The translations under genes were made by a program, and so were the position numbers. A DNA stretch of 35,420 nucleotides from JBPOIC01 sp052034865 (GTDB lineage: Bacteria > UBA10199 > JADFYH01): assembly GCA_052034865.1 (NCBI GenBank), contig JBPOIC010000028.1, forward strand, positions 1 through 35,420. The letters are read 5' to 3'. Shown here piece after piece: positions 16,292 through 23,929 of this stretch (within the stretch, counting starts at the first letter, position 1; each line of letters begins with the position of its first letter). The notes under the pieces were generated by a model. That model was given only the letters and a program-made list of their open reading frames with translations, had not been told where the DNA came from and made no database searches.

Positions 16292-16552
16292 TTATCCTCC
16301 CCGTTGAGTTTCATCCAAATTCCCATCCAGAACCCGACGCAGGGCCATTTGAGCGGACAAAAGTCCTGCAAGAATTCCATCCTCAAAATGAAAACGAGAA
16401 GATTGGTTGAGTTGAGGAAAATCATAAGGGCTGAGGAGGTCATCTCCACTGGCCCTGATGCCTAGCTCGCGGGCAATGTCCCTCAGTTTTTTCCGTTGCA
16501 GCTCAATGAGCTCTTCAAAGGTTTTTTCAAGCTGTTTTGAAAGTGTCGTCAT
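16292..16552 (-). CDS. Small hypothetical protein coupled to hpnE
   Basis: This 86-residue, soluble, helical and charged protein is of unknown family. The N-terminal half (about 1-35) could form an amphipathic helix or coiled coil. The rest contains Ser/Phe/His-rich loops and a helix near GILAGLLSAQMALRRVLDG. Its ATG overlaps the hpnE stop by four bases, so it is very probably translated with HpnE. A supporting role in squalene synthesis or membrane association is possible but not shown by sequence. Confidence 0.65.
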   Translation of the reverse strand: MTTLSKQLEKTFEELIELQRKKLRDIARELGIRASGDDLLSPYDFPQLNQSSRFHFEDGILAGLLSAQMALRRVLDGNLDETQRGG

Positions 16553-17967
16553 AAGATTTTTTGTTTTTCATTCCAGTGCGCCATTACCTGCCCTGCGGCT
16601 GTATGACCGCTTTTAACGGCTCCTTCCATGGTGGCTGGAAGATCCGTCGCCGTCCAGTCACCTGCCAAAAAAAGATTGGAAATCGGTGTGGTGCTGGCAA
16701 GCCTTAATTTTTGCGAATTTAAAGAAAACGAAGGGGTCGCTTTCAGCTCTTTGAGAACGCGACTGTGCACGAGGCCTGCCTGACGTGAGCTCGGAAGAGC
16801 CCGATGAAGATTCTCAAGAGCAAGCTGGACAAGATCTTGTGGTCCAAGATCTTTTAAATTTTTGGCCGCACTCATGACCAGGGAGAGATAACTTCCCTTT
16901 TGACTTAAGTTTTCAAGGAGGTTTCCCTTGTCGAAGGCCCAGTGGATGGGCGCATCAATAAAACCGATAAAAGAACAATCCAGGACTGGACGATCAAACC
17001 ACAGATTGATGGAAAGAATGGGCGAGAATGAAAATTCATCCAGCGATTTGAAAAATAAAAAATTTCCTGCCGGTCCCTTTTTCAGACAGGTATTTAAGGC
17101 ATCGGGTGGAAGAGCACTCAAGAAAAAATCGGCCTTCAGCTCTCGGCCATCCTCTAAAAGAATCTTCTCGATTTTATCCGGATTTTCTACAGAAGAAAGA
17201 TGCATCTCAAATTTTGAAACTCCGCACTTCAAAAGCACCTGACCTCCTCGAGATTCGATAAAATTCCTGGCGGCGTGGACGTAAAGATCAGAAAGACCGA
17301 CCTGGGAGAAAACCATCCTGGAAGCCTGCCGATTGTTTTTTAAAAAGGCCTCTCGCAAAACGATCGCCAGAAGATAAGCGGAGGCCTCCGAAACCGACTC
17401 GTTGAGGGTTGCCAGAATGAGAGGCTCCCAAAAGTTTTGAAGACTTTCTGTTGTCTGGCCTTGCAGGATCAGCCATTGCTCACACGATAGCTCATCCAGG
17501 GCTTGAAGCTGAGGGGAGCTGAGGGAAGCGACTGAGTTCATCAGGCGCATCATGGCCCATTTCTCTGAGCCTGAAAGGGTTTTTAATCGGAGGAGTCCCA
17601 AAAGCAAATGTAGCGGAGGAGGAAGGTTCGGGCACCTCAGGCTCGAGCGATTTCCGTTGAGATCGGCAAAGTCGACCTGGGCCTTTTCTTGAAACTTCAG
17701 TTTGGAGAACGTGCCGATGCGTTTTAAAAAATCGAAGGTGTGAGTATAACAGCCCATCATCAGGTGCTGACCATTGTCCAGAGGATCTCCGGTGGTTGTA
17801 TCAGAAACGGAGTAGGCCCGTCCGCCCAGAATCGGACGACGCTCGAGGACGCAGACCTTTAAGCCTTTTTCTGCCAGCATCGTTGCGGCCGAAAGTCCTG
17901 CGAGTCCACCGCCAAGAACGATGACGTCGGATTGTGTCGATGCGATTTTGCTAGGTTGGGTATTCAT
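16549..17967 (-). CDS. hpnE: Hydroxysqualene dehydroxylase
   Basis: HpnE is an FAD-dependent amine-oxidase-fold enzyme that reduces hydroxysqualene to squalene, the last of three steps from farnesyl diphosphate. The dinucleotide-binding motif VIVLGGGLAGLSAA (about 15-28) is followed by Glu42 and by GGRA near 48-51. The C-terminal FLAGDWTATDLPATMEGAVKSG block is the second FAD motif. The 472-residue length is normal. hpnE follows hpnD after 273 bases that hold repeat elements, so it may need its own promoter there or may depend on read-through. Confidence 0.93.
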   Translation of the reverse strand: MNTQPSKIASTQSDVIVLGGGLAGLSAATMLAEKGLKVCVLERRPILGGRAYSVSDTTTGDPLDNGQHLMMGCYTHTFDFLKRIGTFSKLKFQEKAQVDFADLNGNRSSLRCPNLPPPLHLLLGLLRLKTLSGSEKWAMMRLMNSVASLSSPQLQALDELSCEQWLILQGQTTESLQNFWEPLILATLNESVSEASAYLLAIVLREAFLKNNRQASRMVFSQVGLSDLYVHAARNFIESRGGQVLLKCGVSKFEMHLSSVENPDKIEKILLEDGRELKADFFLSALPPDALNTCLKKGPAGNFLFFKSLDEFSFSPILSINLWFDRPVLDCSFIGFIDAPIHWAFDKGNLLENLSQKGSYLSLVMSAAKNLKDLGPQDLVQLALENLHRALPSSRQAGLVHSRVLKELKATPSFSLNSQKLRLASTTPISNLFLAGDWTATDLPATMEGAVKSGHTAAGQVMAHWNEKQKIL

Positions 17968-18000
17968 GATTTAATGGTTCTGACTTCTGGATTTATCTAT

Positions 18001-18035
18001 TCCCCTCCTTTGGAGGGATGCCCGCCAGGGCGGGG
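18001..18035. repeat. Double-hairpin palindromic repeat
   Basis: Two GC-rich hairpins lie side by side. CCCTCC (18003-18008) pairs with GGAGGG (18012-18017), and CCCGCC (18021-18026) pairs with GGCGGG (18029-18034). A CCCCTCC-hairpin/GGGGTGGTT layout of this kind is widely dispersed in intergenic DNA of many bacterial genomes. It is therefore read as a small non-coding repeat element. Confidence 0.6.
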
Positions 18036-18083
18036 TGGTTCTAACGAGAAATTAAATTCAAAATTTTTCTTCTGCATTCTGTC

Positions 18084-18198
18084 CTGGATTACTTCGTTCC
18101 ACTTACGTTCGCCGTTTTTCCTCCGTAGGAGGATAAGTCCGCCTTTGGCGGATCGCAAAGATGAAATTATCGTCACGCTTAGCGACGCGGCAATCCAG
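18084..18198. repeat. MITE-like element with imperfect terminal inverted repeats
   Basis: CTGGATT (18084-18090) matches AATCCAG (18192-18198) in inverted orientation, and the match continues imperfectly inwards. The right arm (CGACGCGGCAATCCAG) closely resembles the ends of a palindromic repeat found dispersed in many bacterial genomes. Inside are hairpins CTCC/GGAG (18121-18131) and TCCGCC/GGCGGA (18138-18152). The frame open across this stretch consists only of repeat sequence and is not taken as a gene. Confidence 0.6.
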
Positions 18199-18240
18199 TG
18201 GGTTCAATTTTTCTGCACGGACGGTCCCCCTCCCATTTGC

Positions 18241-19071
18241 CTAAAAAAAACTGCGAGCCCATTCCTTGAGGGTGATGGAAATTTTTAGATAAGCAGGAAG
18301 CTTAACTTTTTCTTTGAGGACTTTACGGGGGTGGCGTTTGATTTTTTGAAGAATGCGATAATAGATTTTTCCCATGATCCATGCAGCCAACAGCGATTTG
18401 CGCGGGAGTTTTTTCATGCGACGAAAGGCCTGGGTGTAGATTTCTTCGGTTCGATTGATCTCGAAGCACATCAGAGAATCAAATCGGACGGAGAGCCTTC
18501 CTTGCAAAAGATCTTCCTCTGTGACTGAAAACCGGTTCATGTCCTCCTGAGGCAGGTAAATGCGCCCCAGAATGGCATCGCCTCGAATATCCCGCAGGAT
18601 ATTTGTCATCTGAAGGGCCCGGCCCAGCAAAATTGCCGCTTCTTCGGCTTCATCTCCTTCCACCTCAAAAATTTTCATACAGATCAGTCCGACGACCGAA
18701 GCGACACCGTAAGTATATTCGCAAAGCTCTCGAAAATTGGCGTAGCGGTTTTTCTCAAGGTCTTTTCCAACTCCTTCCAAAAGCTCTTCGAAATATTTTT
18801 TGGGAATGCCGAACTTTTCGATCGTGCATGAAATCTCCTGCATCACCCGATTTTCGGATCTTCCCTGGTAGGCCTTTTCGATCTCCATCTTCCATTGAGA
18901 CAGTTTTTGATGTCCTTCTTCAGGCGAAGCGGATTCATCCACTGCATCATCCACCAGACGACTGAAGGCATAGACAGCCTCGATCCCACGCCGTTTGTGA
19001 GGAGGAAGAAAAAAGAAAGAGCTTAAAAAATTCGATTGGCTCTTTTGATTGATCTCCTGAACGGAGTTCAT
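18241..19071 (-). CDS. hpnD: Presqualene diphosphate synthase
   Basis: HpnD condenses two farnesyl diphosphates head-to-head to presqualene diphosphate. It is a squalene/phytoene synthase-fold enzyme that works with Mg2+. The first Asp-rich motif is DDAVDE (41-46) and the second is RDIRGDAILGRIYLP (160-174). A longer frame opens at 19095. The ATG at 19071 is preferred because it overlaps the hpnC stop as ATGA, giving 276 residues. It is the third gene of ygfZ-hpnC-hpnD. Confidence 0.94.
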   Translation of the reverse strand: MNSVQEINQKSQSNFLSSFFFLPPHKRRGIEAVYAFSRLVDDAVDESASPEEGHQKLSQWKMEIEKAYQGRSENRVMQEISCTIEKFGIPKKYFEELLEGVGKDLEKNRYANFRELCEYTYGVASVVGLICMKIFEVEGDEAEEAAILLGRALQMTNILRDIRGDAILGRIYLPQEDMNRFSVTEEDLLQGRLSVRFDSLMCFEINRTEEIYTQAFRRMKKLPRKSLLAAWIMGKIYYRILQKIKRHPRKVLKEKVKLPAYLKISITLKEWARSFF

Positions 19072-19973
19072 ATTTTGGAGACGATGGATTTCCATAGAAT
19101 TAAAAACTGATCTTTTCGGTTTAAGTGAGGTCGACTTAAGCTCCGACGATGAAGATCAAAACAGGCGCGATTTAAAATCGTCATTCCACCCAGCCAGGTA
19201 CATTTGAGCTCCCAGGAAAGTCGCCCGCGAATCTTTGAGGGAAGAGGGCGTCCTTTATCAAAAAAAAACTTTGTAAAATTTCCAAGCTCTTCAAATAGGG
19301 CACTGGGGATTCTCGGTTGCTCAGAATCGAAAAGGTTCGCTGCACTCAAGGAGTGTCGGGATAAAAGATCGAGAGGAATGTAGAGGCGATCTTTTTTGAG
19401 ATCGACGGCAATATCCTGCCAGAAATTGGCCAGCTGAAGCCCGGTGCAAAGGGCATTCGACATCTCAAACAAGGCTGGATCGGTGTAGCCAAAAAGTCTT
19501 AGGATCAGCTCTCCCACCGGATTAGCAGAATGGTTGCAGTACTCCAGAACCTCTTCCCAATTTTGATAGCGGCGCTTTTTTACATCCTGTTTAAAGGCTT
19601 TTAATAGATCTTCAAAGGGTTTTAAAGGCAGATTCATCTCCTGGAGGGTTTTTCCCAGGGCGATAAAAATTGGGTGTTTTCCTTCGCCTGTGCGACATTG
19701 TTGCAATAGCTCATCCCAGTGATTCAGTTTTTCAAGACGCTCTGTTTCTTGCTGACAAATCGCTTCCCGCCAGGCGGTGTCCGACTCAAAGTTTTCACGT
19801 GGAGGATAATTTTCATCGGCAAAATCATCGGCCAGTCGCGCAAAGGCATAAATGGCAAACACATGCCGTCGTTTGGATTTTGGGATCAGCAGGGAGCCAA
19901 CTGGAAAATTTTCGTAATGCTTGCGGGCCAGTGATTCACAGTAGACGTAAGCTTCGAGGATAGAATGACTCAT
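19068..19973 (-). CDS. hpnC: Hydroxysqualene synthase
   Basis: HpnC converts presqualene diphosphate to hydroxysqualene, the middle step of the bacterial squalene route. It shares the squalene/phytoene synthase fold. The Asp-rich motifs are DDFADE (49-54) and QDIAVDLKKDRLYIP (186-200), in the HpnC form. The 301-residue length is normal. It begins five bases after ygfZ and overlaps hpnD by four bases, so the three are probably one transcript. No squalene-hopene cyclase is in this window, so the end product (hopanoids, sterols or free squalene) cannot be told from here. Confidence 0.93.
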   Translation of the reverse strand: MSHSILEAYVYCESLARKHYENFPVGSLLIPKSKRRHVFAIYAFARLADDFADENYPPRENFESDTAWREAICQQETERLEKLNHWDELLQQCRTGEGKHPIFIALGKTLQEMNLPLKPFEDLLKAFKQDVKKRRYQNWEEVLEYCNHSANPVGELILRLFGYTDPALFEMSNALCTGLQLANFWQDIAVDLKKDRLYIPLDLLSRHSLSAANLFDSEQPRIPSALFEELGNFTKFFFDKGRPLPSKIRGRLSWELKCTWLGGMTILNRACFDLHRRSLSRPHLNRKDQFLILWKSIVSKI

Positions 19974-19978
19974 GATTT

Positions 19979-20938
19979 TTAGAATGGATGAACAAAAACT
20001 GTTTTTCCCTCAGGGGTTTTTAAGTGGAGCGGTGCGATCGATTCTAAAACCTCACGACGAATTGTTGCCAGACCGATCCATTTTTCAAATCGATCGGAGT
20101 AAGCTGTTCGGGTAAGAACTCCTACTTCTTTATCCTGACTGAACAAAGGAGTGGGAGATTCAAGCGATGGGTCTGAATCGAGCTGAACCTGAATCAGTTT
20201 TTTCTGAACTTTTCCGTAATGTTTGATTCGCGAAATGGTTTCCTGACCGATGTAGCAGCCCTTGGTGTAGCTCAAGGCCTCTTCCAGATTTGCCTCGGGA
20301 GGAAGGGTGTGCTCATTGACGTCGATTCCAAATTTTGGAATTTGAGATTCAATCGTGAGGGTTTCGTAAGCTTCTTCCGTCAGCGGCATTATCCCGTTTA
20401 AAGAATATTCCGCGCTTAAGTGCGCAATAAATTCAGCGGTCTCTTCATTTTCTAAAAGGAAGAAAACCGCGGGCTCAATAAAGCGGGTTGTCTGCAAAAA
20501 AGGAATTTTTTTCTCTTTCCAGCTCCAATCTCTTTTCGAACACTTTAAAACAAAGGGTTGTCCCGTATTTGCTTCAATAAATTCAGGCAGTTTTTTTCCG
20601 ATAAGAAGAAGCCATTGATAGCGGGAAGAAAGGTTCTGCACACAAGTTTCGCTGAACATGAGCGGGATTTTCATTGCGTCCAAAAGACCTTCGACTTCGA
20701 CTCTCGATGTTTTCGCCCAAAGCTGACCATTTGATAAAAAACATTCCAGGATGGCAATGAGGCGGCCCTTGGGGGTGAGCTGGCAGGCGATCATTCCGCT
20801 TTCGGGAGTGAGATCTTCCAGATCATTCGTCCATGTTGATTGCAAAACTTTTATTAAATCACTTCCTTCAAAACATAAAACGGCATCGGATAAGAGATGC
20901 CATCCGATGCCGTTTTGAATGACTGATAAAGAGCTCAT
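19979..20938 (-). CDS. ygfZ: YgfZ/GcvT-like folate-binding protein
   Basis: YgfZ is a tetrahydrofolate-binding paralogue of aminomethyltransferase that helps maintain certain Fe-S enzymes in the cytosol. The diagnostic motif KGCYIGQE spans residues 226-233, with Cys228. The 319-residue length is typical. The family-wide GcvT fold is recognisable, including SWTNDLEDLTP near 34-45. It is immediately upstream of hpnC (5 bases). This may be simple co-transcription or may reflect a need for Fe-S repair. Confidence 0.88.
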   Translation of the reverse strand: MSSLSVIQNGIGWHLLSDAVLCFEGSDLIKVLQSTWTNDLEDLTPESGMIACQLTPKGRLIAILECFLSNGQLWAKTSRVEVEGLLDAMKIPLMFSETCVQNLSSRYQWLLLIGKKLPEFIEANTGQPFVLKCSKRDWSWKEKKIPFLQTTRFIEPAVFFLLENEETAEFIAHLSAEYSLNGIMPLTEEAYETLTIESQIPKFGIDVNEHTLPPEANLEEALSYTKGCYIGQETISRIKHYGKVQKKLIQVQLDSDPSLESPTPLFSQDKEVGVLTRTAYSDRFEKWIGLATIRREVLESIAPLHLKTPEGKTVFVHPF

Positions 20939-20963
20939 CCTGAAAAGATTCCTCCCTATTTAA

Positions 20964-22046
20964 TTAATACCCGATAATCATTCCTGGCGAGGGGGGCGGT
21001 GGAGTTTGTTTCAGGGGAAAACTGCTTCCTCCCGTGCTACCCGTGGTGGTTTTCTTTTTCTTCACAGCCGGATTGGGCTGCAGGGGAAGATCCAATCTCT
21101 GAAGATCTCCATTGATCGGAGTATAGACGGCTTCGAGCGGGAGATAACCTTCTTTCACCAAACGAATTCGATGGGGTTGGTTGAGGCTTAACTGGCCGAG
21201 CACTGCAGGCGTCAGCAGTCCGGTAGGCTGGTCATCCAGATAAACGGCAGCGCCCGGAGGATTGCTGATCACGCTTGCTTGCCCAATATTTCCTTTGGAG
21301 AGTTGGGCCTCGATATTCAGCGAAGAGGAGGGTAGCAGGGTTAAATTTCTTTCCCAGGGTTCATAGCCTTCTAGTTTAAGGGTGATGACATGCAAAGTGT
21401 TGGCCGATGCATTCAGAAGGGCTGGGGTTTTAAGGCCTGAATCTTTTTGATCTATCAGGATGCTGGCACCCGGAGGCGTTGATTTCAGATCCAGAGTTCC
21501 CTGGGGACTCGCCGGTGGAGTTGCGGCCGTTGGGTTTGTTTCGCTTAAGCCTGCAGGAGCTGAAGTCGGAAAGCCAGCCGGCGCTACAGTGGATTCTGTC
21601 GGAGGAGTTGTTATTGCGTTTGCTTCTGGAGCTGGAGGAGGAACGGGTGTTCCGGGAACGAGAGGAACGCTGGGAGTTGAAGGGATGCCTGGCATTGCAG
21701 GGGGCGTGGGTGTTTCCGGAATGACAGGCATCGGAGGCATTTTGGGAAGACTGTTGGTGATCTGCTGGATTTGATCCTGAGCTTGCTGAGCCTGTTTTTG
21801 CCATTGGTCTTGAATCTGGTTTGCGAGCTTGGTGTTGTTGTAATAGACCCAACCCCAGTAACCGCCAACGCCCAAAGCCGCCATAAACAAAAGAAGAAGA
21901 ATGATAATTAAAGTTCCGGACGATTTTTTGGGAGCCGGTGAAAGCGGTGGTGTTTGGGGAGGAGGAGGGGGTGGCGGAGCCGACTGAACAGCGGGAGGTA
22001 CCTGGGGTTCGTTCTGGGGTGTGTTTGGAGTTTGAGAATCAGTCAT
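20964..22046 (-). CDS. Membrane protein with two PEGA domains
   Basis: This 360-residue bitopic protein has a Pro-rich N-terminus (about 1-42), presumably cytoplasmic. One membrane helix follows (about 45-68), then a Gln-rich helix and a long Pro/Ala/Thr linker. Two PEGA-type beta domains come next: GTLDLKSTPPGASILIDQ...GYEPW and QASVISNPPGAAVYLDDQ...EGYLPL. The C-terminus is basic, then Pro-rich. PEGA domains are found on surface or envelope proteins and probably bind wall or polysaccharide. A GGGAGC ribosome site supports the start. It lies 25 bases before ygfZ on the same strand. Confidence 0.86.
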   Translation of the reverse strand: MTDSQTPNTPQNEPQVPPAVQSAPPPPPPPQTPPLSPAPKKSSGTLIIILLLLFMAALGVGGYWGWVYYNNTKLANQIQDQWQKQAQQAQDQIQQITNSLPKMPPMPVIPETPTPPAMPGIPSTPSVPLVPGTPVPPPAPEANAITTPPTESTVAPAGFPTSAPAGLSETNPTAATPPASPQGTLDLKSTPPGASILIDQKDSGLKTPALLNASANTLHVITLKLEGYEPWERNLTLLPSSSLNIEAQLSKGNIGQASVISNPPGAAVYLDDQPTGLLTPAVLGQLSLNQPHRIRLVKEGYLPLEAVYTPINGDLQRLDLPLQPNPAVKKKKTTTGSTGGSSFPLKQTPPPPSPGMIIGY

Positions 22047-22102
22047 GGTCTGCTCCCTTTTTCAAAAGTGGTGAGTATGAATCGAGGTCCTAACGGATAT
22101 TT

Positions 22103-23146
22103 TTATCGAAGTTCTGAAACGTATTGCGAAATCCATTCCTGCAAGGGTTTTAGCTCAGGCAGTTTTTCAAAGGCTTCACGGATATAGCCCAGCGAGGCTG
22201 GAACAGAAACCAGAAAATTCGGATTTTTCTTCACGGTATGGATGAACTGAAAACGCCCGGTATCTTTTAATTTGCGTTGCAGTGTAACCAGATAAAAAAG
22301 TTTTTGAAATTGAAATTTATCAGCAACCGGGAAACCTTCTTTCTCACGCTTCTCTAGATAATAATCCATCAAGATCTCCACGGCTTTCATCGACAAAACA
22401 ATATAAGAGTCTCTAAGCAAGGCAACCAGATCATAAACTTCTGGCCCTTGAAGGGCATCCTGAAAATCGATCAGATAAAGCTGATAATCCTTCATCATCA
22501 GATTTCGACTTTGAAAATCGCGGTGGACGAAAAGAATCGGAGATTGGGCAATCTTGTGTGAAATGGGACGTGTCCATTCGATGAATTTATGTCTTTCAGT
22601 CTCAGGGACTTTTATCTGGAAGCGATCTTCGATTCCGTATTCCAGAAAATGATTAAACTCCCAGTTTAAAAGGGTTTCATCAAAACTGCGATGATAAGCC
22701 ATGCAGGCTTTTGAAGGAGATTTACTCGTTTTTATCTGAAGCAAAATCAGCAAATCGATCGCTTTTTTGTAAAAAGAAATCTTCAGCGTCTCTGGCGTAT
22801 CCTGAAGATAACTTTCCAAAAGACGATCGCCCAAATCTTCGAGCACCATCAGACGCTCCTCTTCAAACCATCCTAAAACTGAGGGAACCGGTATTTCGAG
22901 ATTTTTGAGATAACGCTGGATATTCAGATATGGAAGTTCTTTTCGGTCGCCCTGGTAATTCGTAATTTCTTCGGACACCGATGAAAGGCCTTCGGGCATT
23001 TGCATGATCACATAGGTTTGCTGGTTTGAAAGATGCGCACGGTAATATGTGCGATAAGATGCGTGGCCGAAGAGTTTATCGACTTTAAGGATCTCACCCG
23101 GAAGATTCAGTTTTTCACTAATAATTTTCTGAAGGATTTGTTGCAT
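22103..23146 (-). CDS. APH-family phosphotransferase
   Basis: This cytosolic kinase has the aminoglycoside-phosphotransferase fold. The catalytic Brenner motif VHRDFQSRN (His198, Arg199, Asp200) and the metal-binding LIDFQD (Asp217) are intact. An N-lobe segment FGHASYRTYYR resembles the nucleotide-binding loop. Relatives include AmgK-type sugar kinases (N-acetylmuramate/N-acetylglucosamine anomeric kinase) as well as uncharacterised enzymes. No MurU-type nucleotidyltransferase is adjacent, so the sugar substrate is unproven. A GTG start exists at 23173. The ATG at 23146 is preferred, with AGGA upstream, giving 347 residues. An antibiotic-resistance role is not indicated. Confidence 0.8.
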   Translation of the reverse strand: MQQILQKIISEKLNLPGEILKVDKLFGHASYRTYYRAHLSNQQTYVIMQMPEGLSSVSEEITNYQGDRKELPYLNIQRYLKNLEIPVPSVLGWFEEERLMVLEDLGDRLLESYLQDTPETLKISFYKKAIDLLILLQIKTSKSPSKACMAYHRSFDETLLNWEFNHFLEYGIEDRFQIKVPETERHKFIEWTRPISHKIAQSPILFVHRDFQSRNLMMKDYQLYLIDFQDALQGPEVYDLVALLRDSYIVLSMKAVEILMDYYLEKREKEGFPVADKFQFQKLFYLVTLQRKLKDTGRFQFIHTVKKNPNFLVSVPASLGYIREAFEKLPELKPLQEWISQYVSELR

Positions 23147-23233
23147 GAGAAAAGGTCCTGTTATTTTTCGCACACTCTGTCTTAATCAGACTTTAAATGG
23201 ATCGCTTTATCTGAGTGACTTGAAAAGCGTTCT

Positions 23234-23608
23234 TTATTTAATGGATCGGGTTCTGGAGGAAAAGGGTTGAGTGTTTGTTGAAATCCAGTCCAGATAATTT
23301 TGGGCTCCCTTGTGAATCGGAAGGGCCAGAATCTCCGGAACCTCATAAGGATGAAGCTCTGCCAGACGTTTTTCAAGTTTTGAGAAAAGTGCCTTTCGGG
23401 TTTTCATGACCATCAGAACTTCGGTGTCTTCACAGATTTTATCCTGCCAGAAATAAATCGAATGGATTTTGGGAATGAGGTTTACGCAGGCGATCATTTT
23501 TTCCTGAACCAAAACCCGTCCAATTTTTTGCGCGACAGGCAGCGAATTCAGGGTGGATAAAATCAGCACATACGATTGGGCAGTGAGAGGCACATTATCC
23601 TCATTCAT
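23234..23608 (-). CDS. cutA: CutA1 divalent-cation tolerance protein
   Basis: This small trimeric ferredoxin-like protein is linked to tolerance of copper and other divalent metals. Family blocks are present: LVQEKMIACVNLIPKIHSIYFW, LMVMKTR and LHPYEVPEILALPI, followed by YLDWI. The 124-residue length is slightly long for the family because of N- and C-terminal extensions. The ATG lies inside the 3' end of the DUF971 gene (8-base overlap). An in-frame GTG five codons later is an alternative start with GAGG in front. Confidence 0.93.
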   Translation of the reverse strand: MNEDNVPLTAQSYVLILSTLNSLPVAQKIGRVLVQEKMIACVNLIPKIHSIYFWQDKICEDTEVLMVMKTRKALFSKLEKRLAELHPYEVPEILALPIHKGAQNYLDWISTNTQPFSSRTRSIK

Positions 23609-23927
23609 GAAGAGCCGGTTTTGCGCATTCGGTGCACGGGCAGATGTTTCTTAAGTGATCGTAGGAATAAATTCCGGTATCGTGGCCATCGCTAAAAGTA
23701 AACTGAACGGCATACCGACCGACAGGTTGAATTTTAGTCACTTCTGTCGGTTGTGAGGCGAAAGAGGGAAGTGCAATGCCACCATCGGGGGTGCGTGCCT
23801 CTGAGTTCTTGCACATCACACAGGGGCATTTGCGTCGCAAATACCCTATCTCTAAAGCGCTTTGATGATCATCCTCCCACAAAATCCGGATATAGTTTCC
23901 ACTTTTTTGAATGGATCTGGGCTGCAT
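23601..23927 (-). CDS. DUF971 protein with two CPCxxC clusters
   Basis: DUF971 is a small domain related to the N-terminal domain of gamma-butyrobetaine hydroxylase. It is sometimes found fused to or next to Mrp-type Fe-S carriers. This 108-residue protein has the conserved FSDGHDTGIYSYDHLR block (78-93) and two cysteine clusters, CPCVMC (34-39) and CPCTEC (96-101). These could bind Zn or an Fe-S cluster. It starts two bases after the DAHP synthase stop. Its ribosome site (AAGGAAAT) lies in the end of that gene, so the two are co-transcribed. Confidence 0.88.
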   Translation of the reverse strand: MQPRSIQKSGNYIRILWEDDHQSALEIGYLRRKCPCVMCKNSEARTPDGGIALPSFASQPTEVTKIQPVGRYAVQFTFSDGHDTGIYSYDHLRNICPCTECAKPALHE

Positions 23928-23929
23928 GA

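Noticed and set aside
17932..18288. Plus-strand 118-codon frame between hpnD and hpnE
   Set aside because: It overlaps the ends of both hpn genes, and its centre consists of palindromic repeat sequence with Pro/Arg-rich translation. No ribosome site is present.
21430..21852. Frames of 104-140 codons on other frames of the PEGA gene
   Set aside because: They arise from the Pro/Ala-rich low-complexity DNA and translate to Ser/Arg- or Gly-rich shadow sequence.
22103..23146. Aminoglycoside-resistance gene
   Set aside because: The kinase motifs fit the broad APH fold, but the setting in a housekeeping gene series and the lack of a recognisable resistance subfamily make a metabolic kinase more likely.
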